64,000 nt of DNA from Capnocytophaga periodontitidis (GTDB lineage: Bacteria; Bacteroidota; Bacteroidia; Flavobacteriales; Flavobacteriaceae). Location: positions 310,001 to 374,000 of the forward strand of contig NZ_JAEFDB010000001.1 in the NCBI RefSeq assembly GCF_016126015.1, read 5' to 3'. The translations under genes and the position numbers were made by a program. This document shows positions 7,984 to 17,664 of this stretch, one piece after another. The notes beneath the pieces are model-generated. The model saw nothing but the letters and a program-made list of their open reading frames with translations, made no database searches and was not told where the DNA came from. Within the stretch, counting starts at the first letter, position 1. Each line of letters opens with the position of its first letter.

Positions 7984-9189
7984 TTATTTAACCAAATTTA
8001 CTATCTCATTTACTATTTGTAATTCTTCATTAGTAGGGATGATAAGTATCTTCACGCGGCTATCAGCAGCTTGAATCTCTACGGGTTTAGTAGGATGATT
8101 GAGCTCTTCGTTTTTCTTCTCATCGAGTTTGATTCCGAAGAAATCCATATTCTTACAAGCAAATGAACGGGTAAGAGCATCGTTTTCGCCCAAACCTGCG
8201 GTAAATACAATGCTATCCAAACCATTAAGAGCTGCTGTATAAGCGCCTATAAACTTCTGAATGCGGTAGCCGTACATCTCATAGCAAAGAGCTGCATTGG
8301 CATCACCTGAACGATATAGAGCTGCTACATCACGAGCATCAGAATGTCCTGTGAGCCCAAGCATACCACTCTTCTTGTTAAAGAGTGTTTTCACTTCTTC
8401 ATAGTTCATACCTAATTCTTGTCCCAAGAAGAAAACTACAGAGGCATCTATCTGCCCAGTGCGAGTTCCCATAATGAGTCCATCGAGTGGAGTAAGTCCC
8501 ATTGAGGTATCTACACATTGTCCTTTTTCGTTTACAGCTGCCATACTCGCTCCATTTCCCAAGTGAATAGTAATGTTTTTGATATGTGGGTTGTTGAGGT
8601 ATTTACGAGCTTGAGCGTCTACATATTTATGACTGGTACCGTGGAATCCATAAGCGCGCAATCCGTATTTTTCATAGTATTCATTAGGAATGGCATAGCG
8701 GAAGGCTTTAGCAGGCATAGTTTGGTGGAAAGCAGTGTCAAACACGGCTACGTGGGTAGCTTTGTCAAAAAGTTTTTGTGCTACGCGTATTCCTTCTAAA
8801 TGTCCTGGGTTGTGCAAAGGAGATAGAGGAATAAGGCGTTTGATTTCGGCTACTACCTCATCGGTAATTACAGTAGGTTGTACGAAATTTTCACCTCCGT
8901 GTACTACTCGGTGTCCTACCCCTTTGATTTCGTTAGGGTTGTGGATAACGCCTACTTCGGGGTCTGTAAGAAGTTCAGCTACCAAATTCATACCCACTTC
9001 GTGAGTAGGGATAGGTTGCTCTTTTTTTACTTCTACTTCTTTGCCGTTTTTCACAGCTACATATTTCACGTAGCTACCGTTAATATTGATGCGGTCTACA
9101 ATTCCTTTTGCTTTTGATTCTCCTGTTTTAGAGTCAATAAGCTGATATTTGAGAGATGAACTCCCTGAATTAATGATTAATATTTCCAT
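7984..9189 (-). CDS. ackA: Acetate kinase
   Basis: Makes ATP and acetate from acetyl phosphate, the last step of the Pta-AckA overflow route. The 401-residue length is typical. Family motifs are all present: NSGSSSLKY at the N-terminus (N7), the GHRVVHGGE substrate loop, HLGNGAS for phosphate binding, GTRTG, and TAGLGEN near the C-terminus. The ATG at 9189 gives the canonical MEILIINSGSSS start. It lies 63 bp after pta on the same strand, with only a short hairpin (9219-9239) between them, so the pair is an operon in the order pta-ackA. Confidence 0.97.
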   Translation of the reverse strand: MEILIINSGSSSLKYQLIDSKTGESKAKGIVDRININGSYVKYVAVKNGKEVEVKKEQPIPTHEVGMNLVAELLTDPEVGVIHNPNEIKGVGHRVVHGGENFVQPTVITDEVVAEIKRLIPLSPLHNPGHLEGIRVAQKLFDKATHVAVFDTAFHQTMPAKAFRYAIPNEYYEKYGLRAYGFHGTSHKYVDAQARKYLNNPHIKNITIHLGNGASMAAVNEKGQCVDTSMGLTPLDGLIMGTRTGQIDASVVFFLGQELGMNYEEVKTLFNKKSGMLGLTGHSDARDVAALYRSGDANAALCYEMYGYRIQKFIGAYTAALNGLDSIVFTAGLGENDALTRSFACKNMDFFGIKLDEKKNEELNHPTKPVEIQAADSRVKILIIPTNEELQIVNEIVNLVK

Positions 9190-9218
9190 TTTAGTCTTTT
9201 GTTATTAGTCGTTAGTTT

Positions 9219-9239
9219 CCCCCTCTCTAAAAGAGGGGG
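9219..9239 (-). other. Short hairpin between pta and ackA
   Basis: CCCCCTCT (9219-9226) pairs with AGAGGGGG (9232-9239) around a 5 nt loop. There is no T run in the direction of transcription, so it is more likely an intercistronic processing or stability element than a terminator. Confidence 0.4.
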
Positions 9240-9252
9240 TAGGGAGGATATA

Positions 9253-11328
9253 CTAAAATTCCGATTGTATTGCAGTGATAAGTACAGTGTTGTAAATATC
9301 AGGGATAAGAGCCCCACGACTAAGGTCGTTTACAGGTTTTTTCAAACCTTGTAACATAGGACCTATGGCTAAACCTCCTGTTTCACGTTGCACCGCTTTA
9401 TAGGTGTTGTTACCGGTGTTAAGGTCTGGGAAAATAAGCACATTGGCTTGTCCTGCCACGGGTGAATTTGGCATTTTTTGTTTTCCTACTTTAGGGTCTA
9501 CCGCAGCGTCATATTGTATAGGTCCTTCTACGAGTAACTCAGGGCGACGTTCTTTTACAAGTGCTGTTGCTTCACGCACTTTATCAACATCGGCACCACT
9601 ACCAGAATTACCAGAAGAGTAGGAGAGGAGGGCTACTTTAGGTTCGATGCCAAAGGCAATAGCAGAGTCGGCAGAGCTGATAGCAATATCAGCCAACTGT
9701 TCAGCGGTAGGGTTAGGCACTACGGCACAGTCGCCATATACCAATACACGGTCGTGCAAGAGCATAAAGAATACAGAGGAAACGGTGTTTACCCCTGGTT
9801 TAGTTTTTACAAATTGCAAAGACGGACGGATAGTGTGAGCAGTAGTATTCACTGCTCCTGATACCATACCATCGGCATCACCGAGGAATACCATCATTGT
9901 ACCAAAATAAGATGCATCGAGCATTAGATCTTTAGCTTGTGAAAGTTCCAAACCTTTGCTCTTGCGCAATTCGTATAGTTTTTCGGCATACGCCTCATAT
10001 TTATCACTCTCGGCGGGATTGATAATATTGATACGTTCTTCATTCCATTTTAAGCCCAAAATGTTTTTAGCGCGAGTTTTAATGGCTTCGGGTTCTCCCA
10101 AGATAGTGAGGTAAACGAGTTCATCTTCGGCTAATTGTGAGGCAGCTGTAAGAATACGGTCGTCAGTACCCTCAGGGAGCACGATGCGTTTTTGTCCGGC
10201 ACGAGCTTTCTGTACCATATTGTATTGGAACATACGAGGGGTAATAGTTTCTGATTTGAAAGAAGCGATACTGTTGTTGAGTTTTTCGGCATCTACATTT
10301 TCATCAAATAGTTGAAGAAGCATTTTTACTTTTTCAGTATTTTCAGGGTAGATATGAGCTTGGGTATTACCGATGATATTAGCAGTTTCGAAAGTATCAG
10401 TTTTAGCTACCATTATAGGGATATTCTTTTGGATACCGTCGAAAATCTTACTCATAGAAGGGTTGAGAGGTAGGTCGCCGTAGAGCACTACCCCTTTGAT
10501 GTTAGAGAAGTTAGAATAGTTAGCTACCAAAGAACCTGCTATGAGGTCGATGCGGTCGATAGGGAGTACTGCCAAAGTATCTTCGTTTAGCTTAGCTAAA
10601 TAGTTAGATAACTGCATAGCCCCTACAATAGTGCGTTTGGTGGTAACGTCGATATTATCACCTTTATAAAGGAATTCGGCATTGAGAGCGTTAGCAATCT
10701 CGCGAATGGTAGGGCGAGAGAGTTCTTCTTTGCGCGGAATAACGGTAAAAGTAGTATCGTTGAAACGTTGTTCTAAAAGGCTAATAGTAGCAGCAGTAGC
10801 ATTAGTAGCTTTGTTTACAAACACACTGAGTACGCGAACATCTTTTTCTATAAAATTGTTTAGTGTAGCTTGTACTTGGTTAGTGAGTTCATCTTCTGAA
10901 GAAAAATTATCTTTAAGAACAACCAATGCAGGAATATTGAGACTTTGAGCTACTGAAGCGTTGAAGTTTGCATCGAAATAGCTATCGTCTACGGCACTTG
11001 AGCTATCGACTAATACAAAGTCAAACTTACTTTCTAAGGCTTTGTATTTTTTGATGATAGTATCATACACTTCGCCTATATTACCTTCGTTTTTAAGAGC
11101 GATAACCTCTTGACGTGTGTAGGCATAGGCATCATCATAACTCATATCGAGTTTAAAATGTTCTAAAACAGTATCGATGAAAGTATCTTTTTTAGATTTA
11201 CTTTCTACAATAGGTCTAAAGTAACCTACCTTGGCAGTGTTGCGCATAATCATTTGCAAGACTCCCAAACTCACTACCGACTTACCACTATGGGTATTTG
11301 CAGCAATGACATAAACAGATTTATTCAT
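9253..11328 (-). CDS. pta: Phosphate acetyltransferase (long form with BioD-like and DRTGG domains)
   Basis: Interconverts acetyl-CoA and acetyl phosphate. The 691 residues match the long, three-domain form: an N-terminal dethiobiotin-synthetase-like P-loop domain (AANTHSGKSVVSLG near 9-22), a central DRTGG-type domain, and the catalytic PTA domain from about 370 onward. The catalytic domain shows RIVLPEGTDDRIL, YGDCAVVPNPTAEQLADIA, SYSSGNSGSG and EGPIQYDAAVD. The N-terminal part is usually regulatory. The gene is the promoter-proximal member of the pta-ackA operon. A consensus promoter lies at 11366-11395 and gives a leader of about 30 nt. Confidence 0.96.
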   Translation of the reverse strand: MNKSVYVIAANTHSGKSVVSLGVLQMIMRNTAKVGYFRPIVESKSKKDTFIDTVLEHFKLDMSYDDAYAYTRQEVIALKNEGNIGEVYDTIIKKYKALESKFDFVLVDSSSAVDDSYFDANFNASVAQSLNIPALVVLKDNFSSEDELTNQVQATLNNFIEKDVRVLSVFVNKATNATAATISLLEQRFNDTTFTVIPRKEELSRPTIREIANALNAEFLYKGDNIDVTTKRTIVGAMQLSNYLAKLNEDTLAVLPIDRIDLIAGSLVANYSNFSNIKGVVLYGDLPLNPSMSKIFDGIQKNIPIMVAKTDTFETANIIGNTQAHIYPENTEKVKMLLQLFDENVDAEKLNNSIASFKSETITPRMFQYNMVQKARAGQKRIVLPEGTDDRILTAASQLAEDELVYLTILGEPEAIKTRAKNILGLKWNEERINIINPAESDKYEAYAEKLYELRKSKGLELSQAKDLMLDASYFGTMMVFLGDADGMVSGAVNTTAHTIRPSLQFVKTKPGVNTVSSVFFMLLHDRVLVYGDCAVVPNPTAEQLADIAISSADSAIAFGIEPKVALLSYSSGNSGSGADVDKVREATALVKERRPELLVEGPIQYDAAVDPKVGKQKMPNSPVAGQANVLIFPDLNTGNNTYKAVQRETGGLAIGPMLQGLKKPVNDLSRGALIPDIYNTVLITAIQSEF

Positions 11329-11365
11329 TTTTTATTTACTTTTTAGTGTTAAATGTTATAAGTTG

Positions 11366-11395
11366 CAAAGGTAATAATATAATTTAAGAAAACAA
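11366..11395 (-). promoter_or_regulatory. Promoter of pta-ackA
   Basis: On the minus strand, TTG (11393-11395), 19 bp, then TACCTTTG (11366-11373). Confidence 0.7.
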
Positions 11396-11567
11396 GCGAA
11401 AAAGGTATTTTTATTTTTAATACCTAAATAATTCATTTTTATTTTGGATAGAGATAGTTGTTATTTTCTTTTGAAAAACACTTGCTTACTTTAGTTAACT
11501 AACATTTTACAGTTGGTATCTTGAATAGAAGATTAGTAAAAATAACTTATTGATTAACAAATTAGTC

Positions 11568-11596
11568 TTGTGTTTTGAAATTATTTTGTACTTTTG
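11568..11596 (+). promoter_or_regulatory. Promoter of ktrB-ktrA
   Basis: TTG (11568-11570), an 18 bp spacer and TACTTTTG (11589-11596), 24 bp before the ATG at 11620. Confidence 0.7.
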
Positions 11597-11619
11597 CCTG
11601 CTGAAAATAAATGTAACAG

Positions 11620-12948
11620 ATGTTAAAAAGAATATCCCCTTATACGCTAATAATGCTTTCCTTTTTTGCTTTGATAGTGTTAGGAGCTTTACTGCTGATG
11701 ATGCCTTTTGCACATATAGCAGAAAAAGACCTATCTTTTTTAGAGGCATTTTTTACAGCTACTTCGGCAGTGACAGTTACAGGGCTTTCGGTGATAAATA
11801 TTGGGGCTACATTTACTATTTGGGGAAAACTTATCTTGTTAGTGCTCATTCAGTTTGGAGGATTGGGAGTGCTTACTATTTCTTCTGTTTTGGTGTTACT
11901 TATAGCTAAACGTATTGGATTTTATACTAAACGTTTGGTTGCTGAAGGGCTCAACCACAACAAGACTTATGATATTTATGCGATTACTAAGCGTGTAGTG
12001 CTTATAACTCTACTTTTTGAGGCTGTAGGGGCGTTATTTTTGTTTTGTTCATTTATTCAGGACTATTCCTTTGCGCAGGCATTGTTTATGGCGGTATTTC
12101 ACTCGGTTTCGGCATTTTGTAATGCTGGGATTTCGTTATTTTCTAATAGTTTTGAGGGCTATACCTATAATATTTTTGTGAATGGGGTGATTGCTTTACT
12201 CATTATTTTTGGAGGTTTAGGTTTTACTACTATTATTCAATCGTATGAATATTTACGCAAAAAGCGTCGGAGGTTGGATATCAATTCACAGTTTTCGATT
12301 ATTACTACAATTATATTGCTTTTAGCGGGGACTTTTCTGTTTTTTACTTTGGAATACAGTAATTATTACACTTTATATGGTAAGAGTACTTTCAATCGTT
12401 TGCTTATTAGTTTTTTTCATTCGGTGAGTTTGCGTACAGCAGGTTTTGATACCATTCCGTTAGAACATTTGAGTAGTGCTACTATTCTATTTTGTGTAAC
12501 TTTTATGTTTATAGGAGCCTCACCTAATTCAACAGGTTCTGGGGTTAAAACTACTACTATTGGTATTTTGTTTTTAGGGATAAAAACAGCGTTGTTTAAC
12601 AAGAATTATATTGAATTTTCTAAAAGGCGTATTTCTTGGAAACTTTTTAACAAAGCTTCAGCTCTTGTTTTTATAGCGATGATGTATGTGCTAACGATGA
12701 CTATCGTTCTTACCGCTTTAGAACCTAACATAGAATTTACCAAAATAGCTTTTGAGCTTATTTCGGCATTTAGTACTTGTGGGCTTTCAACGGGAATTAC
12801 TCCAGAATTGTGTACTTTTTCTAAGTTAATATTGATTTTTACGATGTTTATTGGTAGGGTAGGGCCTCTTACTATTATGCTTGCCTTTTCAAGACCACGT
12901 GCTGAAGGAAATTACAAATATCCCAAAGAAAATATTTTAATAGGATAG
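11620..12948 (+). CDS. ktrB: Potassium uptake transporter membrane subunit (TrkH/KtrB family)
   Basis: Forms the membrane channel subunit of a Ktr/Trk potassium (or sodium-potassium) uptake system. At 442 residues with about ten hydrophobic segments it matches KtrB better than the longer TrkH. Repeated P-loop filter regions are visible: TSAVTVTGLSVIN near 47-59, SVSAFCNAGISLF near 166, SLRTAGFDTIPL near 271 and FSTCGLSTGITPEL near 386. The start ATG directly precedes the first membrane helix. The partner ktrA begins 4 bp after the stop, so the two are co-transcribed. Confidence 0.92.
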   Translation: MLKRISPYTLIMLSFFALIVLGALLLMMPFAHIAEKDLSFLEAFFTATSAVTVTGLSVINIGATFTIWGKLILLVLIQFGGLGVLTISSVLVLLIAKRIGFYTKRLVAEGLNHNKTYDIYAITKRVVLITLLFEAVGALFLFCSFIQDYSFAQALFMAVFHSVSAFCNAGISLFSNSFEGYTYNIFVNGVIALLIIFGGLGFTTIIQSYEYLRKKRRRLDINSQFSIITTIILLLAGTFLFFTLEYSNYYTLYGKSTFNRLLISFFHSVSLRTAGFDTIPLEHLSSATILFCVTFMFIGASPNSTGSGVKTTTIGILFLGIKTALFNKNYIEFSKRRISWKLFNKASALVFIAMMYVLTMTIVLTALEPNIEFTKIAFELISAFSTCGLSTGITPELCTFSKLILIFTMFIGRVGPLTIMLAFSRPRAEGNYKYPKENILIG

Positions 12949-12951
12949 ATT

Positions 12952-13608
12952 ATGAAAAATTTTTTAGTTATAGGATTAGGAGAGTTTGGCAAATCGGTAG
13001 CTAAAACGCTCTATAAAAACAAAGCCACGGTATTGGCAATAGATTCGCGTGAAGGCGTAATCAAACAAGCTCTCAACGAGGGAATGATTGAAGAAGCAAT
13101 CATTTTAGATGCTACAGATGAGATAGCTTTAAAAAAAGTGGTGCGAGACGATTTTGACACTGCTTTTGTAAGTGTAGGTGATAATATTCAGGCAAGTATT
13201 CTCATCACACTACAGTTGAAAGAAATGGGAGTGAAGAATGTGATTTGCAAAGCTGTAAACCACACCCAAGAAAAGGTTTTATACAAAATAGGTGCTACAC
13301 AAGTAGTATTTCCTGAAGAATTAATGGGCGAAAAAGTAGCCTATTCGGTTTTGAGACCTACCATTATAGAATATTTTAAATTTGCTGAAGATTATTTTAT
13401 TTACGAAGTAAAAGTACCGAAAAGTTACGTGGGAAAATCGTTGATGGAACTCAATTTGAGGCACAAATATGAGATAAATATTCTTGCGGTAAAACATTCT
13501 GATGGCAAAATGAATGTTACCCCTGACCCTAATGTTAAACTCAATAAAGATGACCTTTTGATTATACTCTCTAATGAAAATGTAATCGACAGAGTTACTA
13601 AGGATTAA
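12952..13608 (+). CDS. ktrA: Potassium uptake regulatory subunit (RCK, KtrA/TrkA family)
   Basis: The cytoplasmic gating ring of the potassium transporter encoded just upstream. Residues 1-130 form the RCK_N Rossmann fold with the nucleotide loop VIGLGEFGKS (6-15) and the acidic residue D36 in AIDSREG that contacts the ribose. Residues from about 140 onward form the RCK_C (TrkA_C) domain, which in this family senses nucleotides or c-di-AMP. The 218-residue length is typical of KtrA. Its last 11 bp overlap the 3' end of the convergent CPBP gene. Confidence 0.92.
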   Translation: MKNFLVIGLGEFGKSVAKTLYKNKATVLAIDSREGVIKQALNEGMIEEAIILDATDEIALKKVVRDDFDTAFVSVGDNIQASILITLQLKEMGVKNVICKAVNHTQEKVLYKIGATQVVFPEELMGEKVAYSVLRPTIIEYFKFAEDYFIYEVKVPKSYVGKSLMELNLRHKYEINILAVKHSDGKMNVTPDPNVKLNKDDLLIILSNENVIDRVTKD

Positions 13609-14479
13609 AAAGTTTCTTTTTCCATTCTTTCCAACTGTATTTCTTAGCATAGATATACAATAAAAGGGGGAAACACAATATTAAAGGCATCCAAATACTG
13701 AAACCTAAGGTTGGTTCTGAAATATCGCGTAGTATAGAAGGTACTTGAAATACTGTCCAATCGGAGGTGACTAAAAGGGCAGTAAAAAGGTTATTAGCGG
13801 TGTGAAACCCTAAGGCTAATTCTAAACCGTCATCCATTAGGGTTGTGATACCTAAAAACAGACCTGTACCGATGTAATAAATAAGTAAACTGTAGCCTAA
13901 TTTTTCTACTTCGGGGTTGGCTATATGCATTAAACCAAAAGTAATAGAGGTGAAAAGCAACGGAAACCACGCACTGCGCGTTGCAAGTCCTAAGCCTTGC
14001 ATTAAATAGCCTCTAAAGAATATTTCTTCAAAACTTGTTTGTAAAGGGATGAACAATACTACTATTACAAGTAATTTTAAGAAAGGTATCCATTGGAAGT
14101 TCCAAATATAATCATTGGGACTGATGAATAAATAGTCTATACAAGTCGTTGCTATGGTTATGCTTCCCCATAATCCAAAAGCAAACCAAAATCGTTTCCA
14201 ACTGATGCTTGGTCGGGCGGTGATGAGGGCTACTAACGGCTGACGATGAACGTATTTTACCCATAACAATAATAATCCTAAGAAAATAGCAAAGACTACT
14301 AAATTTTCAAATAAGAATTGTAATTCTCCTTTTTGAGAAATTTCTTGCTGGATAAGTGCTGTAGTGTCTAAAAATTGTGCTACAAAAAAGTTCAACCCTG
14401 TAAAAGCAAAGAACAGGGTTGGAACTATAATATAAAGCCATTTTGGGCTTTGTGATAATCTTCCGTTTGTAAGATACAT
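13598..14479 (-). CDS. CPBP family intramembrane metalloprotease
   Basis: A 293-residue multi-pass membrane protein of the CPBP (CAAX protease and bacteriocin-processing, Abi) family. The catalytic motif EEIFFRG (E151, E152, R156), FGLMHIANPE (H185) and a third conserved histidine H226 in GFHTANN are all present, so it is probably an active glutamate-type intramembrane protease. Substrates are unknown. It is the last gene of a minus-strand operon, 4 bp after the fucosidase gene, and its 3' end overlaps ktrA by 11 bp. Roles proposed for the family include prenyl-protein processing and peptide immunity. Confidence 0.85.
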   Translation of the reverse strand: MYLTNGRLSQSPKWLYIIVPTLFFAFTGLNFFVAQFLDTTALIQQEISQKGELQFLFENLVVFAIFLGLLLLWVKYVHRQPLVALITARPSISWKRFWFAFGLWGSITIATTCIDYLFISPNDYIWNFQWIPFLKLLVIVVLFIPLQTSFEEIFFRGYLMQGLGLATRSAWFPLLFTSITFGLMHIANPEVEKLGYSLLIYYIGTGLFLGITTLMDDGLELALGFHTANNLFTALLVTSDWTVFQVPSILRDISEPTLGFSIWMPLILCFPLLLYIYAKKYSWKEWKKKLFNP

Positions 14480-14483
14480 AACT

Positions 14484-16553
14484 TTATTGTGTAATGATTC
14501 CTATTTCGGCATACGATACTCTATTGGTATCATCGACTGTTTTTACAGCTGTGAGTTTGATGTAACGAGCTTTTTCTTCAGCAAATGTAATACGTTGTTC
14601 AATAGGATTATTTTTTATATTACCAAACTCTCCTTCGCTTACTTTCTTCCAATGAATATTATCAGTACTTACTTCAAAAATATAATGGCTGATAGTTCCT
14701 TCTGCCCAACGGTCTTGTGAAGGTAAATAGATAAATCCTTTTAGGTTTAAAAGTTCTCCTAAATCAATAGTAACAGCTGTAGGAGTTTTGCTTTTTTCTT
14801 GGATAAACCAAGAAATGGGGTCTTCATCTACTATTTTTTGAATATCATTGATAGTAGAGAGTACTTTCCATTTTGTTTTAGGAATATCTAAGGAATAAGA
14901 AGCTACTTCACTATACAATTTTTTACTTTGGTCGTAGGCTACAAACTTGAGAGTTGTAGGATGAGTAACAGAGAAAGGAGTAGTGTAACGCAACGATTTA
15001 TCATTAGGTTTACTGCCGTCTAAAGTGTAGAAAATTTCGGTAGATTCATCGGCTGGGGTAAGAGTTACTTGTCCGTTTTTATCACGGCTGAACTGAGGTG
15101 TTACTAATAGGGCAGGAGCATTATACAACCCTATGTTGCTAATGAGAGGAGAGGCTTTGGCGTCCAATATTGTAAAGCGTACTTTAGTAGCTGTTACAGG
15201 CGGAAAACGCAATAAGCGTTTGTAGCCAATAGTAGTTTGTTCATCTATAGTTTCCCATTTTCCATCTTTTTGGTATTCTAATTTGAATTTTTTTACGCGT
15301 TGTCCTAATGGGATGTATTCTTGAGCCATAAATCGATTGAAGGTTGTAGGCTTGGTAAAGTTTATATCAATGGAAGCTTTGGTTAGGCCTTCATCAGTTG
15401 CCCAATAGGTATTTTTATCGTTGTCAATAGTTTTTTCAGCGCTGAAAAACTTGTGATTTTCGCGAATATTAGAAGCCGTTATAGAGGCATCAGTTACGAG
15501 GTTATGTGCAAAATCTGCTTCTATAACTTTTTTGAGTTCCATTAATCTCTTGATGTCGTTTTCGTGTACTAAACCGCGTCTATCAACAGGGAGATTCAGC
15601 AATAAATTGTAACCACGACCTACTGAAGCGTAGTATATATCAACCATTTTTTCTAAGGGGCGCACTTGGTGGTCTTCACGTGCGTGGTAATACCAACCTG
15701 GGCGGATAGACACATCGGCTTCAGCGGGAATCCAATTGATGCCATTTTCATCGCCTTCGCCTAAGTGATGTAAGTGGTCTTTTCCTTGTAAGGAAGGGTT
15801 AGAGGTAAAAGGATTCCAATTAGTAGGTGTACCATAGCCTAACTCATTGCCTATCCATCGAATATTAGGACCTTCATCGCCAAAAATAGTGGCATTGGGC
15901 TGTAATTCGCGTACTATAGCGAATGTTTTATCCCATTGGTAATATGTATGAGCATCGATAGTGCGGGTTTCGTTAGCACCACCATAATAACCAGAACCGC
16001 CATTAGCTCCATCGAACCATACTTCAAATATTTCGCCATAATTGGTGAGTAATTCTCGGAGTTGGTTATGGAAATAGGTTACATATTCGGGTCTGCCATA
16101 CTCGGCGTGGTTTCTATCCCAAGGGGAGAGGTATACACCGAACTTGAGTCCTGCTTTTTTGCAAGCATCGGAAAGTTCTCTAATTACATCGCCTTTACCG
16201 TTTTTCCAAGGGGAGTTTTTTACAGAATGCTCTGTGTATTTTGATGGCCATAAGCAGAAGCCATCGTGGTGTTTAGCGGTAATAATAACCCCTTTCATAC
16301 CAGCATCTTTAATTACTTTCACCCATTGATTTACATCTAACACTGTGGGGTTAAACAAGGCAGGATCTTCACCCCCTGTACCCCATTCCATATCGGTGAA
16401 AGTGTTCATATTGAAATGGATAAAAGCGTAGTACTCCATTTCGTGCCAAGGTAATTGATATGAAGGAGGAAGAGCTCCCACAGGTTTTGGAGCTTCAGGA
16501 TTTTTACAAGCTATCAAGCAAAGTGCTGATGCTAAAAATAAAAATTTTTTCAT
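14484..16553 (-). CDS. GH29 alpha-L-fucosidase-like lipoprotein with discoidin and CHB_HEX domains
   Basis: Probably removes alpha-linked fucose from host or dietary glycans at the cell surface. The 689-residue protein starts with a lipoprotein signal (LIAC, C16). It continues with a GH29 catalytic barrel (about 35-350) with KHHDGF (94-99) and the likely nucleophile D181 in EVWFDGANG. An F5/8 type C (discoidin) domain follows at about 360-470, a chitobiase/hexosaminidase C-terminal fold at about 490-550 (FYTLDGSKPNDKS) and a second F5/8C domain to the end. Such add-on domains normally bind carbohydrate. It lies 22 bp after the CapA-like gene. No SusC/SusD pair adjoins it, so this is not a classical PUL. 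Confidence 0.88.
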   Translation of the reverse strand: MKKFLFLASALCLIACKNPEAPKPVGALPPSYQLPWHEMEYYAFIHFNMNTFTDMEWGTGGEDPALFNPTVLDVNQWVKVIKDAGMKGVIITAKHHDGFCLWPSKYTEHSVKNSPWKNGKGDVIRELSDACKKAGLKFGVYLSPWDRNHAEYGRPEYVTYFHNQLRELLTNYGEIFEVWFDGANGGSGYYGGANETRTIDAHTYYQWDKTFAIVRELQPNATIFGDEGPNIRWIGNELGYGTPTNWNPFTSNPSLQGKDHLHHLGEGDENGINWIPAEADVSIRPGWYYHAREDHQVRPLEKMVDIYYASVGRGYNLLLNLPVDRRGLVHENDIKRLMELKKVIEADFAHNLVTDASITASNIRENHKFFSAEKTIDNDKNTYWATDEGLTKASIDINFTKPTTFNRFMAQEYIPLGQRVKKFKLEYQKDGKWETIDEQTTIGYKRLLRFPPVTATKVRFTILDAKASPLISNIGLYNAPALLVTPQFSRDKNGQVTLTPADESTEIFYTLDGSKPNDKSLRYTTPFSVTHPTTLKFVAYDQSKKLYSEVASYSLDIPKTKWKVLSTINDIQKIVDEDPISWFIQEKSKTPTAVTIDLGELLNLKGFIYLPSQDRWAEGTISHYIFEVSTDNIHWKKVSEGEFGNIKNNPIEQRITFAEEKARYIKLTAVKTVDDTNRVSYAEIGIITQ

Positions 16554-16575
16554 AATTGTGAATGATTGATGATGA

Positions 16576-17664
16576 TTATTCTTTTTCGTTGATAAAAATA
16601 TTCTTTTTAAATAGTTTACGCGAGTTGTCTATAAAGATATTCATACTATCTTTGGCAGTCTCGGAGAGCTCTTTGTAGGAAGCTGTTTCATATTCTTTGC
16701 AAGGCAATATTTCAAAAAGGTATTTTTTATTAGTTTTAAGGGTACGATTCACCCAAACTAAATAATATCCTTTATCGGCGATGTGAGTGCCTCGCGCATC
16801 CTTAAAGAGAGTTAGTTCTACCATAGCGCCTCCATCGGAAGGGGATTTACGTTGGTTAGATATAAAATTACCGAGAGAATAGACAACAAGCTGTTCCTTA
16901 TGAAGTCCTGTTTGTGGATAATAGTACATAGGTTGTAGCACGTGAGGGTGCCCACCTATGATGATATCTACACCGTTATCAAAAAGGAATTGAGCTACTT
17001 CTTCTTGATTTTTGTTTTGTTTTTGTTGGTATTCTATTCCCCAATGAATCACTACTATCAGTTTGTCGAGCTGTGCTTTTTTAGCTTTCTCGATGTCTTG
17101 TTTCATCAGGTTGAAGTCTATACGGTTTACGACAGTAGGTTCGGGGACGGGTAAGCCATTAGTACCATAGGTGTAGTTGAGAATACCTACTGAAATGCCA
17201 TTTTTAGAAAGCACTAAAAGGTTTTTTTTATCAAACTCAGCTTTGTTGCGGAAAGTGCCTGTATGAGCTATTTTAAGAGAGTCGAGCACATTTAAAGTGC
17301 GGATGATTCCTTTTTTACCTCTATCACAGGTGTGATTGTTAGCAGTTACTAACACATCTATCCCGCTATCTCTACAGGCGGCAGCCAAGGCATCGGGAGA
17401 GGAGAATTGAGGGTATCCTTTGTAAGGTTTTCCTGCTAAAGTAACCTCCAGATTGGCAATTGCAAAGTCTACTTGAGCGAATTTGTGTTTAATTTTGTCA
17501 AACACGGGCATATAGTCATATTGCTTAGTATCAGCATTGTAAGCTCCTTCTACTTGAGGGATATGCCCCATTACATCCCCCATAAAGAGCAACGACATTC
17601 GGCTGCCAGTTTCTTGAGCAAAGGTTATTGAAAAGAAGAGAAAAGTGAGTAATATGCGTATCAT
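16576..17664 (-). CDS. CapA-like secreted metallophosphatase
   Basis: A 362-residue protein with a short signal peptide (cleavage near AQE, residue 16) and a CapA/PgsA-type calcineurin-like phosphoesterase fold. Metal-site motifs are visible in order: LLFMGDVMGH, NLEVTLAG, ANNHTCDRGKKG, VVIHWGIEY and GGHPHVLQP. CapA proteins are linked to poly-gamma-glutamate or capsule export, but many homologues are simply uncharacterised exported phosphatases; no pgsB/pgsC genes are nearby. Its ATG overlaps the stop of the upstream AAA gene (ATGA, 17661-17664), so translation is probably coupled. Confidence 0.8.
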   Translation of the reverse strand: MIRILLTFLFFSITFAQETGSRMSLLFMGDVMGHIPQVEGAYNADTKQYDYMPVFDKIKHKFAQVDFAIANLEVTLAGKPYKGYPQFSSPDALAAACRDSGIDVLVTANNHTCDRGKKGIIRTLNVLDSLKIAHTGTFRNKAEFDKKNLLVLSKNGISVGILNYTYGTNGLPVPEPTVVNRIDFNLMKQDIEKAKKAQLDKLIVVIHWGIEYQQKQNKNQEEVAQFLFDNGVDIIIGGHPHVLQPMYYYPQTGLHKEQLVVYSLGNFISNQRKSPSDGGAMVELTLFKDARGTHIADKGYYLVWVNRTLKTNKKYLFEILPCKEYETASYKELSETAKDSMNIFIDNSRKLFKKNIFINEKE